The notes under the pieces: model-generated
Told to the model about the DNA's origin: nothing
The model's input: the letters and a program-made list of their open reading frames with translations, nothing else
Database searches by the model: none
Assembly: GCF_026341515.1 (NCBI RefSeq)
Contig: NZ_JAPEOK010000001.1
Coordinates: 7,502,001-7,566,000, forward strand
Direction: 5' to 3'
Length of the DNA stretch: 64,000 nucleotides
Source: Streptomyces sp. NBC_00878
Lineage (GTDB): Bacteria > Actinomycetota > Actinomycetes > Streptomycetales > Streptomycetaceae
Position numbers and translations under genes: made by a program
Shown: positions 33,410-42,402 of the stretch, one piece after another
How the letters are laid out: the number at the start of each line of letters is the position of its first letter
How positions within the stretch are numbered: position 1 is the stretch's first letter

Positions 33410-33976
33410 TCACACCGCGGACTGCTGCTGCTTCTGCCGTCGCCGGAAAGTGGCGGCCTTCTGTCTGTTCCCGCACTCCGCCATCCCGCACCATCGCCGA
33501 GCGCCGGAGCGGGACAAGTCCACGAACAGGCGCGTGCAGTCCTCGTTGGCGCACTCCCGCATCCGCGAGAACTGGGAAGAGCTCAACAAGTCCACGGCAT
33601 CGCAGCCAACCGCTCCGAGGACCTCGTCGACGCTGCCGGTCCGCGTCGCCCGGCCCGACTCGTCGAGCTGACGCCTCGGCAGCGGAAGCCGGGCCGCTTC
33701 GTTCACCTCCGCGAGAGCGTCCTTGACGGTCGTATCCGCGTCGTCGCCCAGGGGCCAGTGACGGGCCAGCAGATAGACGGCCTCACGCAGCCGGCGGACT
33801 CGCTCCAGCCCTCGGGAGTCCACGGCACCGGGATCGTCCACGACGCCCGCCGCACCGATCCAACGCCGCAGGTCATCGGGGGAACCCAGCAGTTCGGTAC
33901 GGAGGCTGCGCCGCCACAGCTTGGTGCCCGCCAGATCGAGGCACAGCCGGCCACTCACGAAAACGAACTCATCCAC
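33410..33976 (-). CDS. CGNR zinc-finger (ABATE domain) regulator
   Basis: The C-terminal zinc finger reads C-A-N-E-D-C-T-R-L-F-V-D and R-R-W-C-G-M-A-E-C-G-N-R, the CGNR signature, followed by a basic tail. The N-terminal ~130 residues fit the ABATE ligand domain (G-R-L-C-L-D-L-A-G-T, then L-R-E-A-V-Y-L-L-A). These are probable stress-response transcription regulators. GTG 33976 was preferred since the longer frame begins with TTG and lacks a ribosome-binding site; the start remains uncertain. It is convergent with the aminotransferase gene. Confidence 0.88.
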   Translation of the reverse strand: MDEFVFVSGRLCLDLAGTKLWRRSLRTELLGSPDDLRRWIGAAGVVDDPGAVDSRGLERVRRLREAVYLLARHWPLGDDADTTVKDALAEVNEAARLPLPRRQLDESGRATRTGSVDEVLGAVGCDAVDLLSSSQFSRMRECANEDCTRLFVDLSRSGARRWCGMAECGNRQKAATFRRRQKQQQSAV

Positions 33977-34310
33977 GTACCCATCTTGACAGGTGACGAC
34001 ACCTCGGTCCAGGGGCCTCAAAAGCTACCAAAAGAGGGGAAGTCTGCATGAGAGTAACTGTATGAAGCGGTCACTGCCGGGCGGGGTGTCCGCGCGTTTC
34101 CCTGACTCCTTCGAGCCGTTGAAATGTGTGACCTTTGGTATAGACCTTGACGTTAAATCCAACATGACCTGACACTGTCGCGCAAACCTCCACGCACGGT
34201 TCGACAAGCGCCCTTCGGTAAGCGCCCTTTCGACAAGTGCCTTTCGACCAGCGCCTCTTGACGCGAACTCTCCGAAGCTGTCCTCACCCCCCACTGGAGA
34301 AGGACGACGC
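33977..34310. promoter_or_regulatory. Divergent regulatory region with repeats before GH97 gene
   Basis: This AT-richer region separates the CGNR gene and the GH97 gene. Bases 34200-34262 contain four or five direct copies of a 14-15 base unit of the form TTCGACAAGCGCCC with small changes, just before the GAGAAGGA ribosome-binding site. CTTGACG at 34146 could be a -35 element. The repeats are candidate regulator-binding sites. Confidence 0.5.
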
Positions 34311-36977
34311 ATGCCCGCACCCACCCGCACCCCCACCCCCTCCCCGAGACCCCTGCCTCAGCGCTGCCTCCCGGCATTGCTGTTGGCCCTGCTACTGCCC
34401 CTGGCTCTCCTGGTCGTGCCGGCCCACACCGCGTCCGCGGCCGTGGCCGCGACCGACTGGACCGTCACGGGCCCGTCCGCCGGCTCCCCGACGGCGGCGC
34501 AGGTCACGCTGGACGACGGCACGCTCACCTTCGCCGCGTCCAGCAACGGCCAGACCGTGCTGTCACCGTCCCCGATCGGGATACGCACCGGCGCCGCCGA
34601 CCTGACGAAGAACCTGACGTTCCTTCAGCGCGCCGACCGGACGGTCACCGAGTCGTACACGATGACCACGGGCAAGCAGCGCACCCAGCGGACCGCCTAC
34701 ACCGAGACCACCCTGTCCTTCTCGGGCACCGGCGGCGCCCGGCTCGACGTCGTGGTCCGCGCCTCGGACACCGGTGTGGCCTACCGCTATGTGCTGCCGG
34801 GCAGCGGATCGGTGACCGTGACCGGTGAGGCGTCGTCATGGACGGTCCCGGCCTCGGCCGCCGCATGGCTCGTACCGCCCCACACCGAGGACCAGGGCCA
34901 GTGGTTCGCCACCACCGCGGGCGGCGCTCCCACCGACAACTACCGCCAGCCCGCGCTGTTCCAGGTCGGCGGCGCGTACGCGCTGGTGGCCGAGACCGAC
35001 CTCGACGGCCGGTACGCCTCGTCGAACCTGTCCCATACCTCCGGCTCCGGCACCTACACCACCCGGCTGGAGGGCGGGATCACCACCACGCTGCCGCTGT
35101 CGACGCCGTGGCGCACTGCGGCACTCGGCGACCTGGCGAGCGTCACCGAGTCCACGATCGTCGACGATCTGGCCGCGCCCTCCAAGGTCGCCGACACCTC
35201 CTGGGTCAAGCCGGGCGTAGTCGCCTGGTCCTGGCTGAGCGAACACGGCAGCCCGTCCAGCGCGACCCGGCAGAAGCAGTACATCGACTTCGCCCAGCGC
35301 CACGGCTGGGAGTACGTCCTCATCGACGAGGGCTGGTCCTCGTCCTGGGTGCCGGACGTCGTGTCCTACGCCAAGGCCAGAGGCGTACAGGTCATCCTGT
35401 GGTTCAACTCCTCCAGCCTGCGCACCGCACAGCAACGCGACCAGTGGCTGACACAGGTCAGGGACTGGGGCGTGGCCGGGGTGAAGATCGACTTCATCTA
35501 CGAGTACACGCAGCCGACCCTGCAGTGGTACGACGCCGTCCTCGCCCAGACCGCGAGCCTGAAGCTCATGGCCAACTTCCACGGCGCCGCCATGCCACGC
35601 GGCATGCAGCGCACGTGGCCGCACGTGACCACGGCCGAGGCGGTGTACGGCGCGGAACAGTTCCGCAACCGGGCCGCCCTCAACACGATCCTGCCGTACA
35701 CCCGGAACGTGGTCTCCAGCATGGACTTCACCCCCGTGGTGTTCAGCATGACCGGCCGTGACACCACCGACGCCCACGAACTGGGCACCGCCGTCGTCTT
35801 CGAGTCCGGCTGGCAGCACTTCGCCGACAGCCCCGAGAGCTACGAGGCACACCCCGAGGCGCTGCGCGTCCTCGACCAGCTTCCCACCGCCTGGGACGAG
35901 ACCCGTCTGCTCGGCGGCAGCCCCGGCAAGGAGGCGTACGTGGCCCGTCGGGCCGGTGGGCGGTGGTACGTCGGCGGCATCTCGGCGCTGTCCGCCAAGA
36001 CCTTCCAGACCCCGCTGTCCTTCCTCGGCACCGGGCAGTGGCTGGCCGAGACCGTCCGCGACGGCTCCGGCGGCCTGACCCGCGAGACCCGTGTGGTCAC
36101 GAGCGCCGACGCCCTGTCCGTACCGGAGGCCGCCAACGGCGGTTTCGTGACGGCGCTGTGCCCCTACACCTCCGGCATGTCGACCTGCTCCCCGCAGGGG
36201 CAGGCAGGCGCGCTGAAGGGCAGCAAGTCCGGCCTGTGCGTGGATGTGCCCGGCACCAGTCAGGCCAACAGCACGCGGGTCACGCTGTGGGACTGCCACG
36301 GCCAGGTCAACCAGAACTGGACCGCGTCCCCGTCCGGGCAGCTCACGGTCTACGGCGGTGCGAAGTGCCTGGACGTCAGAGGCGGCGCCACGGCCGACGG
36401 TACGGCGGTGCAGATCTTCGACTGCAACAACTCCGCGGGCCAGCGGTGGACCGTCAACAGCGACGGCACGGTGGTCAACCCCAACTCCGGCAAGTGCCTG
36501 GACGCCACCGGAGGCAGTACCGACACCGGCACCCCGCTGCAACTGTGGACCTGCACCGGCGGCGCCAGCCAGACCTGGTACCGCTCGAACACCACCGCCG
36601 CCTACAAGGGGACTCAGTCCGGCCGTTGCCTGGACCTGCCCGGCGGCAACCAGGCAGGCGGCACCCGCCCGGTGCTGTGGGACTGCAACGGCGGCACCAA
36701 CCAGACCTGGTTCTCCACGGTGACCGGTGAACTGACCGTCTTCGCCAACCGCTGTCTGGAGGCCGCCGGCGGAGCCACCGCCAACGGCACCGCCGTGCAG
36801 ATCTACGACTGCAACGGCACCTACGGCCAGAAGTGGCGGGTCCGCTCCGACGGCACGATCGTCAACCTCGCCTCCGGCACCTGCCTGGACGCCTACGACA
36901 ACGGCACGGCCAACGGAACGCGACTACAGCTGTGGACCTGCGACGGCGGCACCAACCAGGTGTGGACGAGGAGTTAG
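34311..36977 (+). CDS. Secreted GH97-type glycoside hydrolase with two ricin-type lectin domains
   Basis: The signal peptide (~1-42) has basic residues, a long Leu core and a T-A-S-A cleavage site. A GH97 N-terminal beta-supersandwich (~45-300) and (beta/alpha)8 catalytic domain (~300-620) follow. G-V-K-I-D-F holds Asp394, the likely nucleophile of retaining members, and T-A-E-A-V-Y-G-A-E holds Glu443/Glu449, candidate acid/base residues. The C-terminal ~260 residues form two beta-trefoils with six Q-x-W motifs, each trefoil probably binding sugar. GH97 enzymes cut alpha-glucosides or alpha-galactosides; the retaining pattern favours alpha-galactosidase. The protein would act outside the cell on plant or other polysaccharide. 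Confidence 0.9.
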   Translation: MPAPTRTPTPSPRPLPQRCLPALLLALLLPLALLVVPAHTASAAVAATDWTVTGPSAGSPTAAQVTLDDGTLTFAASSNGQTVLSPSPIGIRTGAADLTKNLTFLQRADRTVTESYTMTTGKQRTQRTAYTETTLSFSGTGGARLDVVVRASDTGVAYRYVLPGSGSVTVTGEASSWTVPASAAAWLVPPHTEDQGQWFATTAGGAPTDNYRQPALFQVGGAYALVAETDLDGRYASSNLSHTSGSGTYTTRLEGGITTTLPLSTPWRTAALGDLASVTESTIVDDLAAPSKVADTSWVKPGVVAWSWLSEHGSPSSATRQKQYIDFAQRHGWEYVLIDEGWSSSWVPDVVSYAKARGVQVILWFNSSSLRTAQQRDQWLTQVRDWGVAGVKIDFIYEYTQPTLQWYDAVLAQTASLKLMANFHGAAMPRGMQRTWPHVTTAEAVYGAEQFRNRAALNTILPYTRNVVSSMDFTPVVFSMTGRDTTDAHELGTAVVFESGWQHFADSPESYEAHPEALRVLDQLPTAWDETRLLGGSPGKEAYVARRAGGRWYVGGISALSAKTFQTPLSFLGTGQWLAETVRDGSGGLTRETRVVTSADALSVPEAANGGFVTALCPYTSGMSTCSPQGQAGALKGSKSGLCVDVPGTSQANSTRVTLWDCHGQVNQNWTASPSGQLTVYGGAKCLDVRGGATADGTAVQIFDCNNSAGQRWTVNSDGTVVNPNSGKCLDATGGSTDTGTPLQLWTCTGGASQTWYRSNTTAAYKGTQSGRCLDLPGGNQAGGTRPVLWDCNGGTNQTWFSTVTGELTVFANRCLEAAGGATANGTAVQIYDCNGTYGQKWRVRSDGTIVNLASGTCLDAYDNGTANGTRLQLWTCDGGTNQVWTRS

Positions 36978-37115
36978 CCGGCCGTTGAGAACCGGCACGG
37001 CTGCGGGACCACCGCCAACGGCACCGCGGTGCAGCCCCCGGAACGTGCCGTCCGGGACGTCGGGCCGAACTCGCCCGGCGTCCCGGGCAGGTTCACCCGA
37101 CGTCCCGGACAAGGT

Positions 37116-38555
37116 TCAGACGCGGGGCGCGGGGTGGACGAAGTGCTTGGTCTCCTGGAACTCCTCCAGGCCGCGCACCCCGTTGAGACGGCCCACGCCG
37201 GACTGTTTGAAGCCGCCCTCCTCGAACTGGTCGTGGATCACGGCCCAGACGTTGGTCCACACCGTGCCCGCCTTGATCTCCCGGCCGACGCGTACCGGCC
37301 GGTCCACGTCGCGGGTCCAGATCGAGGCGGCCAGGCCGTACTCGGTGGCATTCGCGCGCTCGATCGCCTCCGCCTCGGTGTCGAAGACCTCGAAGGTGGC
37401 GACGGGGCCGAACACCTCCTGCTGGACAATGGGCGTGGCGACATCCGTGACCTCTACCAGGGACGGCCGGATGAAGGCGCCGTTGCGCTCGCCTCGGACC
37501 ACGATGTCGGCGTAGGCGGCGGCGTCGGCCACCGTGCGCTCGACGCGCTCGGCGTTGTGCTCGTCGATCATCGCGCCCATCTCGCTGGCCGGGTCGTCAC
37601 CCGGGCCGATCTTGACCGCTACCAGGGCCGCGGTGAGCCGTAGGCGCAGCTCGTCGGCGATGCCGCGCTGAACCAGGATGCGGCTGCCGGTCATGCAGAA
37701 CTGCCCGGTGAAGGTGGTGACGGCCTTCGTGAGCACGGGCACCGCGGCGTCCAGGTCAGCGTCGTCGAAGACGATCATCGGGGTCTTGCCGCCGAGCTCC
37801 AGGGACAGTGGCTTGAGGGTGGGCGCGGCCTGCTCCATGATCTTCCGGCCCACCGCGGTCGACCCGGTGTAGCTGAGTACGTCCACCTCGGCGGCGGAGA
37901 CCAGCAGCGGGGCGCCGTCGTTGCCGGACTCGGTGAAGATGTTCAGCACGCCTGCCGGGAGGCTGGTCGTCGACGCGACGACTTCACTGAGCAGACCGTT
38001 GACCAGGCCGGTCTGGGCGGGCAGCTTCATCGCCACGGTGCAGCCCGCGGCCAGGGCCGGGGCGAAGGAGCGGACCGCGAGCACGACGGGGGAGTTCCAC
38101 GGCACGATGACACCGGCGACGCCGGCCGCCTCGCGCAGCGTCATGGAGTACAGGCCGGGCCGGACCTCGGCGGCGCTGCCGTGGTCGGCGAGAGCGAGCG
38201 CGGCGTAGTAGCGCAGCTTGGGGACGGTCAGGTCGATCTCGAAGGCGGCCTCGCCGAGGATCTTGCCGTTCTCGCGGGCCAGCAGCCGGATGAACTCCTC
38301 ACGGCGGGCTTCGAGCAGATCGGCCATCTCGAACAGGGCCTTGGCCCGCAGCTGGCGGTCCCGGGCCCAGTCGGTGGTGTCGAAGGTGTGGCGGGCGGCG
38401 GCGATCGCGGCCTTCGCCTCCTCGGCGCCTCCGTCGGCGAAGGTACCGAGTACCTCGCCGGTGGCGGGGTTGCGGGACTCGCTGTGCTTGCCGGAGTCGG
38501 TCCACTGTCCGGCTATGAAGTGGCGGGCGTGCGGGAGGCTGGCGGGGCTGGTCAT
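37116..38555 (-). CDS. NAD(P)-dependent aldehyde dehydrogenase
   Basis: The 479-residue protein is full length: V-I-V-P-W-N-S-P cofactor motif, L-E-L-G-G-K-T-P with the general base Glu, F-T-G-Q-F-C-M-T-G-S-R with the catalytic Cys, and E-V-F-G-P-V in the C-terminal third. It oxidises an aldehyde to a carboxylate. With the aryl-alcohol-type dehydrogenase at 45.4 kb and the gentisate genes, an aromatic aldehyde such as hydroxybenzaldehyde is a reasonable guess. The gene stands alone on the minus strand, downstream of the LAL regulator. Confidence 0.93.
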   Translation of the reverse strand: MTSPASLPHARHFIAGQWTDSGKHSESRNPATGEVLGTFADGGAEEAKAAIAAARHTFDTTDWARDRQLRAKALFEMADLLEARREEFIRLLARENGKILGEAAFEIDLTVPKLRYYAALALADHGSAAEVRPGLYSMTLREAAGVAGVIVPWNSPVVLAVRSFAPALAAGCTVAMKLPAQTGLVNGLLSEVVASTTSLPAGVLNIFTESGNDGAPLLVSAAEVDVLSYTGSTAVGRKIMEQAAPTLKPLSLELGGKTPMIVFDDADLDAAVPVLTKAVTTFTGQFCMTGSRILVQRGIADELRLRLTAALVAVKIGPGDDPASEMGAMIDEHNAERVERTVADAAAYADIVVRGERNGAFIRPSLVEVTDVATPIVQQEVFGPVATFEVFDTEAEAIERANATEYGLAASIWTRDVDRPVRVGREIKAGTVWTNVWAVIHDQFEEGGFKQSGVGRLNGVRGLEEFQETKHFVHPAPRV

Positions 38556-39271
38556 CGCGGAGATGCTTCCTTAGTTCTCGGACGGACAACTGGTCGGTCG
38601 GGTCAGGTCGGATCAGATCTGATGAGCGATGTGCTCCAGCGCGGTCGCGCGGAGGCGGCGCGCGAGCCCGGCGCCTGCCGACAGGCGGCGGTCCGTGGTT
38701 CGGCGAGGAAGGTCAAGCCGATGCGGGGAGAGGCGGCAGGTGCGCCGGACGTGGCCGCCGGGTCCCGGCCGACCAGAGGCGGGGTGCCCTGCGAGGCGGG
38801 GCGTACCGGGCCGGCGGCGAGCACGAAGGGTGATCCCCACCTCGGTGCCGATGACCGGCGTGCCCCCGCCGATCCGGTCGAGGCCGGCGGCGTAGGCGTT
38901 GCGGGGGAAGGGGGGTCCCGCAGGCGCGGGCCGGTGAGGCGGGTGGTCGGGACGGCTTCGGCCGGGCATGCGCCGACGATGACGGTGTCATCGCGGGTGT
39001 CACCGGCCATGGCCGCCTCCGCGCGCTCCTGCTGCCTGCCTTCTCTCCGGCCGGTTGGCCGGACGACAGCGAAGGTACGAAGATGCGCGGGTTTGCGAAT
39101 CGGTCACGGTATCGGTCGGTGGGGAAGCCCGGACCGATGGTCGCCTGGGTCAGCGGTCGCCCCGCGTGACCTGAACCCCGTTGCCTGAACCCCGTGGCCC
39201 GAACCGCGTGACCTGAACCCCATCGCCTGGACGCCCGTACCGACCTGGTGCCGACGGCTCGGGCGCCTCGG
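38556..39271. other. 716-bp interval without a supported gene
   Basis: Frames on both strands lack family signatures. The left end holds the promoter of the aldehyde dehydrogenase and the right end a short tandem repeat. A minus-strand stretch around 38850-38960 (F-P-R-N-A-Y-A-A-G-L-D-R-I-G-G-G-T-P) looks protein-like but could not be assigned. Confidence 0.5.
39165..39231. repeat. Fifteen-base imperfect tandem repeat
   Basis: Four copies of a CCTGAACCCCGTKGC-like unit follow each other just past the stop of the LAL regulator gene. Confidence 0.75.
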
Positions 39272-42028
39272 TCACCCGGTCAGTCGCAGGCCGCCCTCGA
39301 AGTCGACACGTGAGAGCTCGGCGCGCGAGACGATGCCGAGTTTGGGGAAGACGTTGGACAGGTGGTGGCCCACGGTGCGCGGGCTGATCAGCAGCTGTGC
39401 GGCGATCTCCCGGTTGGTGAGCCCCTCTCCGGCCAGCCGGGCGACCCTCAACTCCTGAGACGTGAGGATGTGCCGCGTGTCCTGGGCCGGACCGGGGCGG
39501 CGCAACTGCTGCCCGGTGAGCTCCTGTTCGGTCAGGGCGCGCTCCAGCAGCGGGGTGGCCTTCAGCCGGCGGAAGGTCTCAGCGGCCTCCGCGAGCTGGA
39601 CACGGGCGTCGGTGCGACGGCGGGCCCGCCGCAGCCACTCGCCGTACAGGAGCCGCGTACGGGCGTGGGCGAAGGGCCGGGACGTCGCTCCGGGGACGGC
39701 CAGAGCGAGCCGGAACGAGTCCTCCGCCTCGGGACCGGAGGCGAGCAGGGCGCGGGTGAGGTGTACGGCGGAGACGGCCCAGGCCGCGTCGGTACGCCTG
39801 GCCCAGTCGTGCAGCAGCCGCGCCTGGGGCTCGATCGCCTCCGGCTGTCCGGCGTGCACCGCTGCCTCGATGGTGTCCATGGCGGCGAGGACGGCGAACG
39901 TGGGGTGCGCGGCGTCGTGGCCGGGCTCGGTGAGCCGGACCAACTGCTCCAGTGCCTCCCCGGCCCGGCCCGCGAAGAGCGCCGACATGCCCAGGTTCCA
40001 GTGGGCGGCCGCGCTCAGGGCGCGCACCCCGCGCGGTACCGACAGTTCCAGGGTGCGGGCCGCGGCGGTGGCGACGGTTTCTTCGTCGCCCCGCGCGGCG
40101 GCCAGCCAGCCCAGGCAGTTGCGGCACTGCGAGGACGGGTGGTCGGCGCCGATCTCCTCGGTGAGCCGCAGCCCTTCGGCGGCGTTGGCGGCGGCCTCCG
40201 CCCAGTTGCCCCGCGCGAGGTCCAGGGTCACGGTCTGTGCCAGGACCACGGCCAGGGCGGTCACCGAGTCCGTACGCCGCAGCTCGACGATCTTGCGCCG
40301 CAGGGCGTCGGACAGCGAGCGCTCCATGCCCCACGCGACGCACAGCGGCGTGGGCGGTGCCAGCCGCCAGGACCCTGAGCCGAGCCGGGTGAGGACATCA
40401 TCGGCGGACCCGGCCGTGGCCGGGGTGAGAACCGCACCCGTGGCGGCGCCCTCGGTCCACCACTCGTACAGCAGCGGCAGCAGATCCGCTTCCGGGAAGT
40501 GGTCCGCCGGTGCCGGCGTGCCGAGCTGCCGCAGTGCCTCGGCCTGCAGATCGGGGCGGCCCGCCGACCAGCCGGCCCGTACCGCCATGCTGCCCAGCTC
40601 GATCGCCTTACGCGGATCGGACACCACCCGCATGTCACGTGCCAGGTAGCGGTACGCCTGCTCCTGGTCGCCGTGGGCGAACTCGATCAGGCCCCGCAGC
40701 CCGCCACTGAGCTCGGTGACGGTGGATTCGCACGTCAGCCGTTCGGCCCGGAGCAGGAGCTCCCGCGCCACGTCCACCTCGCCCGCCTCCCATGCGGCCA
40801 GGGCTCCGCGAGCCAGCCGCCGTGCAGCGTCGGCCACCGCGGGTGACAGCTCCGCCGCCCGCCGCAGCGCACGAGCGGCCGTGGCGCAGCCGCCACGCGT
40901 CCAGGCACGGTCGGCCGAGTGCTCCAGCAGCCTCGCCACCGACTCATCGGCTTCCTCCGCCGCCGCGGCCAGATGCCAGGCGCGCAGCTCCTCGGCGTCC
41001 TTGCCGGTCAACGCTCGGGCGAGCGCGAGGTGAGCGGCCTTCCGCTCGGAGAACGGCGCGTCCTCGTAGACGACGGCCCGGATCAACGGGTGCCGGAACC
41101 GCACCCGGTCGCCCCGCACGCTCAGCAGACCGGAGCGCAGCGCGTCGTCCCAGGCAGCCGCGTCCACGCCGAGGACGCCTCCCGCCTGACGCAGGACCTG
41201 CTGGTCCCCCCGGTCCTCGGCGGCGGCGAGCAGCAGCAGGGCGCGCGTCGGCGCGGCCAGCCCCGCGATCCCGACGTTGAAGGCGTGACGCAGCCGGGGC
41301 CCGACGGAGATCTGCTCACCGGGCAGGGCGTGCGCCGACGCATCGGCGGCCAGCAGGGCGGGGGGCAGCTCCCGGAGGGCGAGCGGGTTGCCCGCTGCCG
41401 CGCGGACCGTGCGGCGGATCAACGCCTCGCTCACGTCGGGTGCGGCGGCGGAGGCGAGCAACTGGGCGTCCTCGTCGGCCAGGCCCCGGATCTCCATGGC
41501 CGGCAACCGCTCCCAGGTGCCGCACGCCGGATCCTCGTGCGCGGTGAGCAGGGCGGCGACATGCTCGGTGCGCAGGCGCCGGGCGACGAAGGCCAGGCAC
41601 CGCGCGGTCGGCTCGTCCAGCCACTGTGCGTCGTCGGCGACGATCAGTACCGGCTGCTTCTCGGTGAGGTCGCAGACCAGGGTGAGGACGGCCGCGCCGA
41701 TGAGGAAGCGGTCGGCCGGGTCGTCGCTGTGCCCCAGCGCGCCGCGCAGGGCGCTGGCCTGGGGTTGCGGGAGGTCGGCGATCCGGTCCATCACCGGCCA
41801 CAGCAGTTCGTGGAGCGCGGCGAAGGCCAGCCCGGACTCCAGGCGGGTGCCGCGGCAGGTCAGAACGGTGAAGTCCGCGGCGGCGGCCTCGACCGCGTGG
41901 TCCAGCAGCGTCGTCTTGCCGATGCCGGGGTCACCCCACAGCACCAGAGCGGCCCCCGTGCCCTCGCGGGCCCCGGCGAGGATCTGGTCAAGGGCCGCCT
42001 TTTCCCGCTGCCGTCCGTACAGGTCCAT
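39272..42028 (-). CDS. LAL-family (large ATP-binding LuxR) transcription regulator
   Basis: The 918-residue protein starts with an AAA ATPase (Y-G-R-Q-R-E, Walker A W-G-D-P-G-I-G-K-T-T at ~31-40, Walker B V-L-I-V-A-D-D-A-Q-W). A long helical TPR-like middle follows, and then a LuxR helix-turn-helix at the end (L-T-S-Q-E-L-R-V-A-R-L-A to T-V-G-H-H-L-S-N). MalT-like members sense small molecules. It lies between the aldehyde dehydrogenase and the divergent gentisate operon and is a candidate regulator of both. Its start overlaps the end of a truncated IclR gene. Confidence 0.95.
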   Translation of the reverse strand: MDLYGRQREKAALDQILAGAREGTGAALVLWGDPGIGKTTLLDHAVEAAAADFTVLTCRGTRLESGLAFAALHELLWPVMDRIADLPQPQASALRGALGHSDDPADRFLIGAAVLTLVCDLTEKQPVLIVADDAQWLDEPTARCLAFVARRLRTEHVAALLTAHEDPACGTWERLPAMEIRGLADEDAQLLASAAAPDVSEALIRRTVRAAAGNPLALRELPPALLAADASAHALPGEQISVGPRLRHAFNVGIAGLAAPTRALLLLAAAEDRGDQQVLRQAGGVLGVDAAAWDDALRSGLLSVRGDRVRFRHPLIRAVVYEDAPFSERKAAHLALARALTGKDAEELRAWHLAAAAEEADESVARLLEHSADRAWTRGGCATAARALRRAAELSPAVADAARRLARGALAAWEAGEVDVARELLLRAERLTCESTVTELSGGLRGLIEFAHGDQEQAYRYLARDMRVVSDPRKAIELGSMAVRAGWSAGRPDLQAEALRQLGTPAPADHFPEADLLPLLYEWWTEGAATGAVLTPATAGSADDVLTRLGSGSWRLAPPTPLCVAWGMERSLSDALRRKIVELRRTDSVTALAVVLAQTVTLDLARGNWAEAAANAAEGLRLTEEIGADHPSSQCRNCLGWLAAARGDEETVATAAARTLELSVPRGVRALSAAAHWNLGMSALFAGRAGEALEQLVRLTEPGHDAAHPTFAVLAAMDTIEAAVHAGQPEAIEPQARLLHDWARRTDAAWAVSAVHLTRALLASGPEAEDSFRLALAVPGATSRPFAHARTRLLYGEWLRRARRRTDARVQLAEAAETFRRLKATPLLERALTEQELTGQQLRRPGPAQDTRHILTSQELRVARLAGEGLTNREIAAQLLISPRTVGHHLSNVFPKLGIVSRAELSRVDFEGGLRLTG

Positions 42029-42398
42029 GTGGCAAGGAGCCTAGGCGACGGTTGTCCCGGTTGCCACGGGCGGACCTGCGCGCATTCCGCGGGCTCCGGT
42101 CGGGGCGCTGTTCGGCGAAGCCCCGGTAGACCAGCATCGCGAGCAGTCGATGCGCGGTGGACGGCGAGACGCCCAGTCGTTCGGCGGCATCGCTGACGCG
42201 CAGCGGCCCTTCCTGCTGGAGGAGTGTCGCCAAGTGCAGCGCGTGGTCGACCGAAGTGATCGGGTACGGCGCTGATTCTTCACAGCAGAAAATGTAGTCC
42301 CGTACAGAAGAATTCTGCCAGCCTTGTCTGCGAGCCGTACGACAGCCACGGGCAACGGCAGGCAACAGCGGGCCACCCCTCTTGGAGTCCGGGAGCAC
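41988..42398 (-). pseudogene. Truncated IclR-family regulator (DNA-binding half only)
   Basis: The minus-strand frame contains S-V-D-H-A-L-H-L-A-T-L-L, then L-R-V-S-D-A-A-E-R-L-G-V-S-P-S-T-A-H-R and L-V-Y-R-G-F-A-E-Q, the winged helix of IclR proteins. After it the frame runs into unrelated Arg-rich sequence and stops inside the LAL gene; the ~180-residue effector domain is gone. No ATG or GTG precedes the conserved part closely; GTG 42398 overlaps the start of the divergent gentisate dioxygenase. IclR regulators often sit beside aromatic catabolic genes, so it was probably the original regulator here. Confidence 0.7.
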
Positions 42399-42402
42399 AG
42401 GC

